DNA from: Erysipelotrichaceae bacterium NK3D112
Lineage (GTDB): Bacteria; Bacillota_I; Bacilli_A; Erysipelotrichales; Erysipelotrichaceae
Direction: 5' to 3'
Assembly: GCA_000701725.1 (NCBI GenBank)
Contig: JNJQ01000001.1
Location: 62,001 to 126,000 of the forward strand
DNA length: 64,000 nt
A program made the position numbers and the translations under genes. The stretch's first letter is position 1, and each line of letters begins with the position of its first letter. Under the pieces are notes generated by a model. That model was not told where the DNA came from. It saw only the letters and a program-made list of their open reading frames with translations, and did no database searches. Shown in pieces: positions 26,724 to 37,505 of this stretch.

Positions 26724-28088
26724 ATGAACAAAACCGTCTGGAACAAACTGAATGAAGAGGAAAAGGCAAAGCTTTTCGCCTTCAATGAGGAATACAGGAA
26801 ATTCCTCTCCGTGTCCAAAACCGAAAGAACCTTTGTCATCAATTCCGTCAAGGCTGCCGAAGAGGCAGGCTTCAGACCGCTGGAGTCCTTTGATGAACTG
26901 AAAGAAGGCGACAAGGTTTATGTCAACAACCGCGGCAAGAATATCTGCCTGTTTGTGATCGGCAGACAGCCCGTCAAAAACGGACTCAACGTGCTTGGCG
27001 CACATATCGATTCCCCGCGTCTTGACCTCAAGCAGCATCCGCTCTATGAAAAGGACGGACTCGCTCTGTTTGATACACACTATTACGGGGGCATCAAGAA
27101 GTATCAGTGGGTTGCCACACCGATGGCGCTGGTTGGTGTTGTATGCAAGAAGGACGGCACAGTCATTGACATCAATATCGGTGACAAGGCAGGCGATCCG
27201 GTGGTCGGCGTTTCCGATCTTCTGATCCATCTCGCTTCCAAGCAGCTGGCCAAGACAGGCTCCACCGTTGTCGAAGGCGAACAGCTCGATCTTCTGGTCG
27301 GCTCCATTCCGGCTGACGAGGAAAAGGATCCGGTCAAGGCAAACATTCTCAAACTCCTGAAAGATGAATATGACATTGAGGAGGATGACTTCATGTCCGC
27401 TGAGATCGAGGTTGTTCCGGCAGGTGAAGCACGCGACTACGGTCTTGACCGCTCGATGATCATGGGCTATGGCCATGATGACAAGGTCTGCGCATACACA
27501 TCCCTCAAGGCGATCTTTGACATTGAGACACCGGAAAGAACCGCCTGCTGCATTCTCGTTGACAAGGAAGAGATCGGCTCTGTCGGCAACACCGGCATGC
27601 AGAGCAGATTCTTCGAGTATACAGTTGCCGAACTGCTCGCAAAGCAGGGTGAGGAATCACAGCTGACGCTGTTCCGCTGCCTCTCCGATTCCAGAATGCT
27701 TTCCAGCGATGTTTCCGCTGCCTATGATCCGCTTTATCCGGAAGTCATGGAAGCGAAGAACTCCGCTTATTTCGGAAAGGGCATCTGCTTCAACAAGTTC
27801 ACCGGACGCGGCGGCAAGAGCGGCTCCAATGACGCCAATGCTGAATTTGTCGCAAAGGTCAGAAGAGTCATGGACGACAATGATGTCATGTTCCAGACAT
27901 GCGAGCTCGGCTCGGTTGACGCGGGCGGAGGCGGAACCATCGCCTACATTCTTGCCAATCTCAACATGGATGTCATCGATGCCGGCATCGCGGTGCAGAA
28001 CATGCATGCGCCTAACGAGGTTGTCTCCAAGGCTGATGTCTATGAGGCATACCGTGCCTATATTGCTTTCCTCAAGGATATGGACTGA
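26724..28088 (+). CDS. M18 family aminopeptidase
   Basis: A 454-residue dizinc aminopeptidase of the M18 group. Metal and catalytic motifs appear in order: GAHIDSPRLDLK near residue 92, GYGHDDKVCAY near residue 248, DKEEIGSVGN near residue 277, SSDVSAAYDP near residue 328, and the C-terminal His in QNMHAPNE near residue 426. The family forms large tetrahedral dodecamers in the cytosol and trims N-terminal residues, often acidic ones. AGAGGA lies about 10 bases before the ATG. Probably cotranscribed with hflX. Confidence 0.93.
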   Translation: MNKTVWNKLNEEEKAKLFAFNEEYRKFLSVSKTERTFVINSVKAAEEAGFRPLESFDELKEGDKVYVNNRGKNICLFVIGRQPVKNGLNVLGAHIDSPRLDLKQHPLYEKDGLALFDTHYYGGIKKYQWVATPMALVGVVCKKDGTVIDINIGDKAGDPVVGVSDLLIHLASKQLAKTGSTVVEGEQLDLLVGSIPADEEKDPVKANILKLLKDEYDIEEDDFMSAEIEVVPAGEARDYGLDRSMIMGYGHDDKVCAYTSLKAIFDIETPERTACCILVDKEEIGSVGNTGMQSRFFEYTVAELLAKQGEESQLTLFRCLSDSRMLSSDVSAAYDPLYPEVMEAKNSAYFGKGICFNKFTGRGGKSGSNDANAEFVAKVRRVMDDNDVMFQTCELGSVDAGGGGTIAYILANLNMDVIDAGIAVQNMHAPNEVVSKADVYEAYRAYIAFLKDMD

Positions 28089-28138
28089 GTCCTGTCTGAT
28101 CTGAAAGAATATCGAATCATCTGAGCAGATGACAAAAC

Positions 28139-28165
28139 AAAGCTCTGACACTATCAGGGCTTTTT
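28139..28165 (+). terminator. Rho-independent terminator of the hflX unit
   Basis: Ten-base arms AAAGCTCTGA / TCAGGGCTTT with one wobble, then TT. A second small hairpin (TCATCTG / CAGATGA) lies just before it. Confidence 0.78.
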
Positions 28166-28232
28166 CATTGTCACTCAGGCGAAGAACATCAGATGATACA
28201 CACCGGTGTAAGCGTAAGAAACATCCAACCTG

Positions 28233-28241
28233 TGTTAGAAT
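28233..28241 (+). promoter_or_regulatory. Extended -10 promoter
   Basis: TGTTAGAAT fits TGnTAnnnT, 30 bases before the ATG of the histidine phosphatase gene. Confidence 0.5.
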
Positions 28242-28271
28242 GTTGTTGAATACAACCGGAGGACATCATTT

Positions 28272-29534
28272 ATGAAAATCAGATTCTATTTTGTCAGACA
28301 TGGCGAAACGCTTTTCAACCGCAAGGGAAGGGTTTCCGGAGTCAGTGATTCACCGCTCACAAAGCTTGGCGTTGTGCAGGCCAAGCGGGCAGGAGCGGCG
28401 CTGCACAGTGTCTGGTTTGACAGGGCGTTTGTGTCACCGGCGGAGCGGTGCATCAATACCGCGAATTATGTGCTTGCGGACCAGAAGGCGGAAATTGAGA
28501 TCATTGACGGCCTTCATGAATATGATTTCGGCAGACTCGAGGGAAGCCGTTTCACCTCCCATCCGGACGAGCTGAAAAAATGCTTTGCGGAAATGGATTT
28601 CTCGGCGGTTGACGGCGAAAGCAGGGAAAGATGTGAACACCGCGTCAGGGAAGTATTCCATGAGATCGTTTCAAAGTGTTCGGATGGCGACCGTGTACTG
28701 ATTGCCAGCCACGGCTATTTTGAAATGTTTGTCATGAAGGAGCTGATGGACATCGATATCGATGAATTCCGTGAACAGCGTGAAAAGGAAAACCGCTCAC
28801 CGATTCCCAACGGCGGCATCATGGTCTTTGAATATGATGACGGCGATTACCGCATGATCTGCATGCCCGTGGAAAGCGAGAAATACGATCTTCCCGATGA
28901 GCCCAAGAAGGTCACATACTATTATGTGCGCCATGGCGAAACCCTCTTCAACATGTACAACCGCATGCAGGGCGCCTGCGATTCCCCTCTGACCGCCAAC
29001 GGCATCCACCAGGCGGAAGAGGCCAGGGACGCACTGAAACAGATCGACTTCGCATTCGCCTATACATCCATGTCCAAGCGGGCAAGGGATACGGCGGCCA
29101 TCATTACCAAACCTCATGGCATCAAGGCGGAAATGACTCCGCTGCTCAAGGAAGTGGACTTCGGCGAATTTGACGGGGTTGTATCGGATTCCTGGCGCGA
29201 AGAGATCATGAACCGCCATACCACTGAGACATGGGGCGATGTCGGAGGCGAAAATGCCAATGAGGTCAAACTGAGAATTCTTGAAATCCTTGATCTGACC
29301 AGCAGAAGGGCGAAGGACGGGGAAAACGTGCTGCTTGTATCACATGGCACCTTCTATCTCAACATCCTTTGGCAGATCTTCAATATCGACCGTGATCAGT
29401 ACTATAAATCCTGTTTCTCCAAAGGCAGACAGGCAATGCCCAACGGAGGCATATTCGTCTTTGAATATGCGGACGGGGATTACCGCATCCGCGAGCTGAT
29501 GATGTCTCCGGAAGAGGCGCTGACCAAAATCTGA
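28272..29534 (+). CDS. Tandem histidine phosphatase, two full domains
   Basis: A 420-residue protein made of two complete phosphoglycerate-mutase-like domains. Domain 1 (about 1-208) has FVRHGETLFN near residue 7, the EYDFGRLEG acid block and the second His in ASHGYFE. Domain 2 (about 212-420) has YVRHGETLFN near residue 217, EVDFGEFDG and VSHGTFY. Both halves end in the same type of segment (PNGGI-VFEY-DGDYR), so this is an internal duplication. Each half has the His pair and the acid required for a phospho-histidine reaction, so both should be active. Substrate unknown. CCGGAGGA precedes the ATG. Confidence 0.9.
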   Translation: MKIRFYFVRHGETLFNRKGRVSGVSDSPLTKLGVVQAKRAGAALHSVWFDRAFVSPAERCINTANYVLADQKAEIEIIDGLHEYDFGRLEGSRFTSHPDELKKCFAEMDFSAVDGESRERCEHRVREVFHEIVSKCSDGDRVLIASHGYFEMFVMKELMDIDIDEFREQREKENRSPIPNGGIMVFEYDDGDYRMICMPVESEKYDLPDEPKKVTYYYVRHGETLFNMYNRMQGACDSPLTANGIHQAEEARDALKQIDFAFAYTSMSKRARDTAAIITKPHGIKAEMTPLLKEVDFGEFDGVVSDSWREEIMNRHTTETWGDVGGENANEVKLRILEILDLTSRRAKDGENVLLVSHGTFYLNILWQIFNIDRDQYYKSCFSKGRQAMPNGGIFVFEYADGDYRIRELMMSPEEALTKI

Positions 29535-29540
29535 GCATAA

Positions 29541-29579
29541 TAAAAAAGCTCCTGTGCAATTGCACGGGAGCTCATTTTT
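29541..29579. terminator. Bidirectional terminator
   Basis: Arms AGCTCCTGTGCA / TGCACGGGAGCT (29547-29572) with one wobble pair, six A before it and five T after; shared by two convergent genes. Confidence 0.88.
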
Positions 29580-29587
29580 GTATGGTG

Positions 29588-30967
29588 TCAATCCTCTTCG
29601 CGCTCATCAATCGGCACATATTCCTGTTCATGTCCGATATAGCGGTAGGCGGGTCGGATGATGCGGTTGGCGAATTCGACTTCCTCCATACGGTGAGCGC
29701 ACCAGCCGGCAACTCTTGAGATCGCAAAGATCGGGGTGAAGAGATCTTCGGAAATACCGAGAATTCTGTATACAAGACCAGAGAAGAGGTCCATATTCGC
29801 GCATACATTCTTAGTCAGGCCTTTTTCCTCACGGAAGACAACCGGTCCGAGCTTTTCAATCAGGCAGAGCAGGTCATACTCTTTTTTGAAGCCTTTCTCA
29901 TAGGCGAGATCCTTGGAATATTTCTTGAGGATCTGGGCTCTCGGATCGCTCTTTGTATAAACCGCGTGTCCGATGCCATAGATGAGACCGGTATGGTTGC
30001 CTGCCTCACGGCGCATGATCTTTCTGAGATATTCCTTGACCTCATCCTCATCATAGGTGTCCTTGATATGTTCCAGCATGTCATCGAGCTGATGCATGAC
30101 CATCAGGTTGGCGCCGCCGTGCTTGGGACCTTTCAGGGAACAGATCGCCGATCCGATGGCTGAATAGGTATCGGTGCCGGAAGAGGAGAGTACACGGTCG
30201 GTGAAGGTGGAGTTGTTACCTCCGCCATGGTCGGCGTGCACGATCATGCATAAATCAAGCAGCTTGGCTTCCTCGTGGGTATATTCCTGATCCGGACGGT
30301 AAGTGGCCAGAATATGTTCCGCCGTGGAAAGTCCGCTGACCGGATAATGGAAATAGAGGGAGCCGTGATCATAGGCGTGCTTCTTGGTCTGATAGGAGTA
30401 GACCATCATCGTCGGCAGCTCCGCCACCAGGTTGATCGACTGGCGGATGATATTTTCCAGTGTGCTGTTTTCGGCGTTCTCATCATAGCTGTACATGGAC
30501 AACACCGCCCTTGCCATCTTGTTCATGATGTTGGGGGAGGGGGTGGAGATGATGATCTTTTCCGCAAAGCCGTCCGGCAGTTCACGGTGCTTCTCCAGAA
30601 GGGAACAGAACTTTCTCAGATTGTCTCTGGTGGGCAGTGAACCGAACAGCAGCAGCCATACCACTTCCTCAAACATGAAGCGGTCATTCTCCACTGCCTC
30701 ATTGACAAGGGTCATCAGGTCGATGCCTCTGTAAATCAGTTTTCCGTCGATCGGCTCAATCGTGCCGTCCTCTTTGCGCTCATAACCGACAACATCGCAG
30801 ATATTGGTCAGACCGGCCAGAACACCGGTGCCGTCCGGATTTCTCAGTCCTCGCTTGACGCCGAGTTTTTCGGAAACTTTCGGGTCGATGAAGTTGTTTT
30901 CACGGTATGCATCGCACAGGATGGCGATCTCTTCAGCCGAGAAGGCCGGTACATCGGGATAAATCAT
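29588..30967 (-). CDS. Citrate synthase
   Basis: A 459-residue type II-like citrate synthase that joins oxaloacetate and acetyl-CoA. It has HADHGGGNNSTF near residue 242, the catalytic His in KGPKHGGANL near residue 277, the second His in YGIGHAVYTKSDPR near residue 325 and the catalytic Asp in NMDLFSGLVYR near residue 386. I chose the ATG at 30967, five bases after GGAGG; an in-frame GTG two codons earlier lies inside that ribosome site. It is divergent from the aconitase gene. The N-terminal extension of about 60 residues before the core is usual for Firmicute and Clostridial forms. Confidence 0.96.
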   Translation of the reverse strand: MIYPDVPAFSAEEIAILCDAYRENNFIDPKVSEKLGVKRGLRNPDGTGVLAGLTNICDVVGYERKEDGTIEPIDGKLIYRGIDLMTLVNEAVENDRFMFEEVVWLLLFGSLPTRDNLRKFCSLLEKHRELPDGFAEKIIISTPSPNIMNKMARAVLSMYSYDENAENSTLENIIRQSINLVAELPTMMVYSYQTKKHAYDHGSLYFHYPVSGLSTAEHILATYRPDQEYTHEEAKLLDLCMIVHADHGGGNNSTFTDRVLSSSGTDTYSAIGSAICSLKGPKHGGANLMVMHQLDDMLEHIKDTYDEDEVKEYLRKIMRREAGNHTGLIYGIGHAVYTKSDPRAQILKKYSKDLAYEKGFKKEYDLLCLIEKLGPVVFREEKGLTKNVCANMDLFSGLVYRILGISEDLFTPIFAISRVAGWCAHRMEEVEFANRIIRPAYRYIGHEQEYVPIDEREED

Positions 30968-30991
30968 AGGCACCTCCGTATAATATCTATA

Positions 30992-31019
30992 ATTCTATCC
31001 GTCAGAATGGAGCGGTCAA
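30992..31019 (-). promoter_or_regulatory. Citrate synthase promoter
   Basis: Minus strand -35 TTGACC at 31019-31014, 16-base spacer, -10 TAGAAT at 30997-30992. Confidence 0.68.
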
Positions 31020-31095
31020 GCCTTTCATATAGTAATTTTCATTGATTTCATGTAAAATAAGAAACACATTTCAGAAAAAATGAAAGGAAAGCGCT

Positions 31096-33330
31096 ATGAA
31101 ACTTCATGATGAAGCGGCTGTGCTGCTCAATGGAAAACCCGCCCCTGTGCCCGAGGGCTTCGATATTGCAGAAGGCAGAAAGAAAACGATCGTATCCGGC
31201 ATTCTCGATGCCCATGACAATCATACCGATGAAAATCTGCTTCATATCACATTTGACTCTTTGACGAGCCATGATATCACCTATGTCGGCATCATCCAGA
31301 CTGCCCGTGCCTCCGGCATGGAAAAGTTTCCGATGCCTTATGTGCTGACCAACTGCCATAACACACTTTGCGCGGTGGGAGGAACCATCAATGAGGATGA
31401 CCACCAGTTCGCGCTTTCCGCGGCGAAGAAATACGGCGGCATCTATGTTCCGCCCTGCTATGCGGTCATTCATTCCTATAACCGTGAAATGATGACCGGC
31501 TGCGGCAGAATGATTCTCGGCTCCGATTCCCACACCAGATACGGTGCCCTGGGAACCATGGGTGTCGGCGAAGGCGGAGGCGAGCTGGCCAAGCAGCTGG
31601 TGAAACGTACTTATGATATGGCAAAGCCGAAAACCGTACTGATCTGGCTCACGGGAAAACCGAAACCGGGTGTCGGTCCCCACGATGTGGCGCTGGCCCT
31701 TGTCGGAGCAACCTATGCGTGCGGATTTGTCAAAAACAAGGCGCTTGAATTTGCCGGTCCGGGCATTGCGAATCTCTCCCAGGACTTCCGCAACGGCATC
31801 GATGTCATGACCACCGAAACCACATGCTGGAGCTCCATCTGGGAAACCGATGAGAAGACAGAAGAATACTATGCGATCCGCGGAAGGACGGAAGATTATC
31901 ATAAGCTCAGCGTGCAGGAAGGCGCATATTATGATTCCTGGATTGAAATTGATCTTTCATCCGTTGAATCCATGATCGCTCTGCCCATGCATCCAAGCTA
32001 TGCGATCGCCATCAATGAGCTGAAAAAAGATCCGAAGAAATATCTTGGCGAAGCGGAAGAGCGTGCCAATCTGCAGCTTGGCGGCAAAGTCAGAATCGAT
32101 CTGCTTTCCAAAATCGATGAAGACGGCAATATCCGCACCGATCAGGGCATCATTGCCGGCTGCTCGGGCGGTGTCTATGAAAACATTATCGCTGCTGCAA
32201 ATATTCTCAAGGGCCACCATGTCGGCAATGACGAATTCAAGCTTTCCGTCTATCCCGACTCCATGCCCGCATATAAAGCGCTGGCAGCCGACGGAACAAT
32301 CGCGGATCTGATCTCTGAAGGCGCTGTCTTCCGTGAGGCATTCTGCGGACCGTGCTTCGGCGCAGGCGACACACCTGCCAACGGCGAATTCTCCATCCGC
32401 CATACAACCAGAAACTTCCCCAACCGTGAAGGCTCCAAACCCGGCGAGGGACAGATGGCTTCCGTCGCATTAATGGACGCAAGATCCATCGCCGCCACCG
32501 CCGCCAACCAGGGCATTCTCACCGCCGCCACAGATCTTGTGACTGAGGAAGAGGGCGAAGTGAAACAGGTTTTCGATCAGTCCATCTATGAAAAGCGTGT
32601 GCTCAATGCCTGGGGCAAGGCCGACGCATCGGTTGAGCTGCGCTTTGGTCCGAATATCAAGGACTGGCCCGAACAGCCTTCTCTCAGCGATGATCTGCTC
32701 GTGAAGATTGTCAGCCATATCGATGATCCGGTCACCACAACCGATGAGCTGATTCCTTCCGGTGAGACAAGCTCCTTCCGCTCCAATCCGCTAAGACTGG
32801 CTGAATTCACCCTGTCAAGACGCGATCCCGCCTATGTATCCGAAGCCAAGGCTGTGAAACAGCTGGAGGATGAAAGAACAGCAGGCAGTCTCAATGAAGC
32901 AGTTGTCTCAGTCTATGAGGCGCTTAAAGAAGCAGGCATTGCGGTGAATCCTGAAAGCACCAATATCGCCAGTGCAATCTATGCGAAAAAGCCGGGTGAC
33001 GGAAGTGCGCGTGAACAGGCTGCCTCCTGTCAGAGAGTGCTTGGCGCAGCTGCCAACTTTGCACAAGAATATGCCACCAAGCGCTACCGCTCCAACTGCA
33101 TCAACTGGGGCATCCTGCCGTTTGTGACAGAAGAGGGTGAAAAGCTTCCCAAAAACAGCTGGGTATTTGCGAAGAATATCCGTGAAGCACTGCTGTATGA
33201 CACACCGCTCGAGGCTTATGCGGTCAATGGAACAGAGGTCGCAAAGATCAATGTTTCCCTTGGCGCTTTGACAGATGAGGAAAAGCACATTCTGGCTGAC
33301 GGCTGTCTGATCAACTACTACAGAAATTAA
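31096..33330 (+). CDS. Aconitate hydratase
   Basis: A 744-residue iron-sulfur enzyme that isomerises citrate to isocitrate. It contains the block LGSDSHTRYGALGTMGVGEGGGE near residue 142. The cluster cysteines are expected in IIAGCSGG near residue 356 and CGPCFGAG near residue 418. It belongs to the group found in Clostridia and Bacteroidetes rather than the classical AcnA. The C-terminal swivel domain has the SSFRSNPLRLAEFTLSRRDP and RYRSNCINWGILPF blocks. AAAGGAAAG precedes the ATG. A -10-like TAAAAT lies at 31053-31058. It is divergent from citrate synthase, so the two steps probably share control. Confidence 0.93.
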   Translation: MKLHDEAAVLLNGKPAPVPEGFDIAEGRKKTIVSGILDAHDNHTDENLLHITFDSLTSHDITYVGIIQTARASGMEKFPMPYVLTNCHNTLCAVGGTINEDDHQFALSAAKKYGGIYVPPCYAVIHSYNREMMTGCGRMILGSDSHTRYGALGTMGVGEGGGELAKQLVKRTYDMAKPKTVLIWLTGKPKPGVGPHDVALALVGATYACGFVKNKALEFAGPGIANLSQDFRNGIDVMTTETTCWSSIWETDEKTEEYYAIRGRTEDYHKLSVQEGAYYDSWIEIDLSSVESMIALPMHPSYAIAINELKKDPKKYLGEAEERANLQLGGKVRIDLLSKIDEDGNIRTDQGIIAGCSGGVYENIIAAANILKGHHVGNDEFKLSVYPDSMPAYKALAADGTIADLISEGAVFREAFCGPCFGAGDTPANGEFSIRHTTRNFPNREGSKPGEGQMASVALMDARSIAATAANQGILTAATDLVTEEEGEVKQVFDQSIYEKRVLNAWGKADASVELRFGPNIKDWPEQPSLSDDLLVKIVSHIDDPVTTTDELIPSGETSSFRSNPLRLAEFTLSRRDPAYVSEAKAVKQLEDERTAGSLNEAVVSVYEALKEAGIAVNPESTNIASAIYAKKPGDGSAREQAASCQRVLGAAANFAQEYATKRYRSNCINWGILPFVTEEGEKLPKNSWVFAKNIREALLYDTPLEAYAVNGTEVAKINVSLGALTDEEKHILADGCLINYYRN

Positions 33331-33353
33331 AAAGAAGCAGGATTTCCTGCTTC
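33327..33353 (-). terminator. Terminator of the MBL hydrolase gene
   Basis: Minus strand GAAGCAGG / CCTGCTTC, four-base loop, then TTTTT. It overlaps the MBL stop codon by two bases; on the plus strand there is no T run after it. Confidence 0.8.
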
Positions 33354-34227
33354 AGAGGGAACGGTATTTCTTTGCCGTTCCTTTTAATATTTCCTCTTCC
33401 TTGTACTGGATGTTGGCAAGACCGCCGCACTTCGGCGAGTAGTCCGGATTATGGTCGGAAGCGTAATATACCGGTTCATGATCCAGTGAAAATGAAGGAA
33501 TCTTCTCATCCGTGCGGGCAATGATGCGCTCGCACATTGCGATCGCATCATCAACGATGGAGCGCAGAACACAGGATGTGCCATGGCCTCCATACATCAC
33601 ATCATAGGCATCATCGAAATCCTTCAGATGATGCAGGCTTTCCAGATAATCCTCAACGCTTGCGGAGCCTTTCATGCCAAGCAGGGTATTGATATTGACG
33701 GCATCACCGGAAAACAGAATGCGGTCCTTGCGGTCCAGAAACACCAGTGTTCCCCAGGTATGGCCTGGCACACCGATCACTTCCAGTTCAATCCCGCCAA
33801 GATCCAGAACATCCCCGTCATAAAGCGGCTTCATGCGCACCGTGCATCCCTCAACGACATCATCAATGGACAATGAGGCCAGCTGATGGCTGGCAAGCGG
33901 GGAAGGCACTTTCGCAAAGCCAAGTCTGGATTCTCTGGAAAAATGACGCGGATCATAGAAGAGCTCCATGTCATCGGGATGGATCATGCATTCCCTGTAT
34001 TCAAACGCAGCGCCGAGATGATCAAGATGGCCATGGGTAAGGATCAGGGTGACGGGCAGGTCAGTCAGTTCTCTGACAAATGCTTTCAGGCTTCCGGCAC
34101 CTTCCAGCCCGTCGATCAATACCGCTCTGTTTTCACCTTTGATGAGATAGGCGAGTTCTCCGCCCTGACCGAGAATCTGCTCAATATGATCATTGATTGT
34201 ATAAGAAATAAAAAACTTATTCTCCAT
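33352..34227 (-). CDS. MBL-fold metallo-hydrolase
   Basis: A 291-residue metallo-beta-lactamase-fold enzyme. The zinc motif is complete: LTHGHLDHLG near residue 63 (HxHxDH), a further His in IGVPGHTWGTLVF near residue 155, the bridging Asp in LFSGDAVNI near residue 174, and a His in YGGHG near residue 213. The family includes glyoxalase II-type and other hydrolases; the exact substrate is not clear. AAGGAG lies nine bases before the ATG. Placed between aconitase (convergent) and the GH1-B gene, which has its own terminator. Confidence 0.9.
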   Translation of the reverse strand: MENKFFISYTINDHIEQILGQGGELAYLIKGENRAVLIDGLEGAGSLKAFVRELTDLPVTLILTHGHLDHLGAAFEYRECMIHPDDMELFYDPRHFSRESRLGFAKVPSPLASHQLASLSIDDVVEGCTVRMKPLYDGDVLDLGGIELEVIGVPGHTWGTLVFLDRKDRILFSGDAVNINTLLGMKGSASVEDYLESLHHLKDFDDAYDVMYGGHGTSCVLRSIVDDAIAMCERIIARTDEKIPSFSLDHEPVYYASDHNPDYSPKCGGLANIQYKEEEILKGTAKKYRSL

Positions 34228-34280
34228 GATTGCTGGCTCCTTATGTTTTCAGAATACACCGCTCTGTTGAAATCCACCAT

Positions 34281-34315
34281 GAAAAAAAGCTCTTTCCCGT
34301 CAATTCGGGAAAGAA
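34281..34315 (-). terminator. Terminator of GH1-B
   Basis: Minus strand CTTTCCCG / CGGGAAAG, six-base loop, then TTTTTTT. Confidence 0.87.
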
Positions 34316-34331
34316 CTTTTCAGAGAAATCC

Positions 34332-35875
<1,544 letters not shown>

Positions 35876-35908
35876 AATGAATGCATGCAAACAGAACATT
35901 TTTCTGAA

Positions 35909-35942
35909 TTATAAAAAGACCCGCTCACGAAGAACGGATCTC
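35909..35942 (-). terminator. Terminator of the esterase/plsY unit
   Basis: Minus strand arms AGATCCG / CGGGTCT with a wobble pair, 11-base loop, then TTTTTAT. Confidence 0.65.
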
Positions 35943-35949
35943 ATGCATG

Positions 35950-36726
35950 TCAGAACAGATGGGGATACATCCATTTCAGAAAGACGGGAACCATCTTTTC
36001 CCAGCTGGCTTCGGAATGATAGCCGCCTTTCTGCAGATAGGGATAGCAGACGCATCCTTTCTCCTCAAAGCGGTGGTTCATTTCAAGCAGCGACTCCATG
36101 GCAATTGCCCATCTGTCATTGTCGCCCTTGATCTCTTCGGAGCCAAAGCTCAGGAATACACGGCATTTTTCAATACCCGTGTTTTCAATCAGGCTGCTCA
36201 ATCCGTCCCAGCAGTAATAATGGGCAGGGGAGATACATGCCGCACTGCCGAAGACGTGACTGTATTTCGCAACCATATATTCACTCATCAGGCCGCCCAT
36301 GCTCGAGCCGCCGATGCCGACGTGATTTCTTGTTTTATAGATGCGGTAGCGCTTTTCGCACTCCTTTTTGAGTACATTGACAAACCAGTCAGCGGTGATA
36401 TCGCCTTGTGCCGTGATGGGATCGTCTCCGAAGAGTCTTTCCGCTCTCATCGGGCAGTATTCATCCATGCGTTTGGTGCCATGGTGATTGCAGTCCTGGC
36501 CGATCACGACAAGGTCAATGCCTGTTTTGTCCAGATAATCCTTGATTCCCCAGGATTTGCCATAGGTTGCCAGCGAATCATCAAACAGATTGTGACCGTC
36601 AAACATGTAGAGCACGTCATACTTTTTCTTTGTATGATCGTAGCTTTCGGGCAGATATACCCAGATCTTCCGCGGGCTTTGCGTCAGAGGTGAGATATCC
36701 AGTGAGAATTCTTCAATTCTGCTCAT
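35950..36726 (-). CDS. EstD-like esterase
   Basis: A 258-residue cytosolic alpha/beta hydrolase of the esterase D group. The start of the fold (IWVYLPESYDHTKKKYDVLYMFDGHNLFDD near residue 21), the nucleophile elbow GGSSMGG near residue 139 and the C-terminal His in YHSEASWEKMVP near residue 240 are all visible. Members cleave acyl esters such as those on sugars or enterobactin-like compounds. It overlaps the plsY stop by four bases, so both are probably made from one mRNA. Confidence 0.87.
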   Translation of the reverse strand: MSRIEEFSLDISPLTQSPRKIWVYLPESYDHTKKKYDVLYMFDGHNLFDDSLATYGKSWGIKDYLDKTGIDLVVIGQDCNHHGTKRMDEYCPMRAERLFGDDPITAQGDITADWFVNVLKKECEKRYRIYKTRNHVGIGGSSMGGLMSEYMVAKYSHVFGSAACISPAHYYCWDGLSSLIENTGIEKCRVFLSFGSEEIKGDNDRWAIAMESLLEMNHRFEEKGCVCYPYLQKGGYHSEASWEKMVPVFLKWMYPHLF

Positions 36727-37343
36727 TCCTTTTTCCTTCCTATTTTGTTTTCGGTTCCGTTTTTGATTCTCACAATATTCTCACGGTGTCTGTATGTGAC
36801 AAATACCCAGAGAATCAGAAGGGCAATCGGAATGTTCCATTCGATTCTGCCCATGGAAGCGAGAATGAACGATGTGGCTGTTTCAATGAGCAGGGAGCAC
36901 ATCGAGGAAACGGAAACCATCTTTGTTGAAAAGAGGAAGCAGAAGAAACAGAATACCGGAAGAAAGAAATTCCAGACATATTCGTGGGTGATCAGAACGG
37001 CGATGCCAAGCAGAAAGCCATAGGATGTCGCGACCGCCTTGCCGCCCTTGAATCCCGCAAACAGAGGGAAACAATGGCCGATGCAGCAGGCAAGTCCCGC
37101 GTAGATCTCGGTGCCCGGTGCGATCTGATGGGCAATGAGCATTGAGATCAATCCCTTCAGGGCGTCAAGAACCGTCACGGCAATGCCGGCCGGCAGACCG
37201 AGCACACGTGCCGCGTTGGTGGCGCCGGGATTTCCCGAGCCTTCCTTGCGGATGTCCTTGTGATAAAAGACCTTGCCGATCACCAGTGCCCAGGGCACGG
37301 AACCGAACAGATAGCTGATCAGAATAACAAGAACGAGTTTCAT
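36723..37343 (-). CDS. plsY: Glycerol-3-phosphate acyltransferase PlsY
   Basis: A 206-residue integral membrane enzyme that moves an acyl group from acyl-phosphate to glycerol 3-phosphate, the first step of phospholipid synthesis. It has the two hallmark loops: GSGNPGATNAAR near residue 36 and GFKGGKAVATSYG near residue 97, between five or so membrane helices. CGGAGGA lies seven bases before the ATG and an extended -10 (TGGTAAAAT) at 37373-37365. The esterase gene follows with a four-base overlap, an unusual partner for plsY. Confidence 0.95.
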   Translation of the reverse strand: MKLVLVILISYLFGSVPWALVIGKVFYHKDIRKEGSGNPGATNAARVLGLPAGIAVTVLDALKGLISMLIAHQIAPGTEIYAGLACCIGHCFPLFAGFKGGKAVATSYGFLLGIAVLITHEYVWNFFLPVFCFFCFLFSTKMVSVSSMCSLLIETATSFILASMGRIEWNIPIALLILWVFVTYRHRENIVRIKNGTENKIGRKKE

Positions 37344-37364
37344 AATGCAAATCCTCCGGTCTCT

Positions 37365-37373
37365 ATTTTACCA
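37365..37373 (-). promoter_or_regulatory. Extended -10 promoter of plsY
   Basis: Minus strand TGGTAAAAT, the same nine bases as upstream of the thioredoxin-like gene at 63261. Confidence 0.55.
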
Positions 37374-37460
37374 TACTTAGCCATGGACGGCTCAACGGGC
37401 CTCACAAACCGCAGGCATATACGTTCATGGCTTTTTTAACATCATTCATCGTGACTCTGC

Positions 37461-37499
37461 GAAGAAAAACTGTCCGTATCATGACAATACAGACAGTTT
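37461..37499 (-). terminator. Terminator of the carboxylesterase gene
   Basis: Minus strand AAACTGTCTGTAT / ATACGGACAGTTT with one wobble pair, then TTCTT. Confidence 0.82.
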
Positions 37500-37505
37500 C
37501 ATCAC

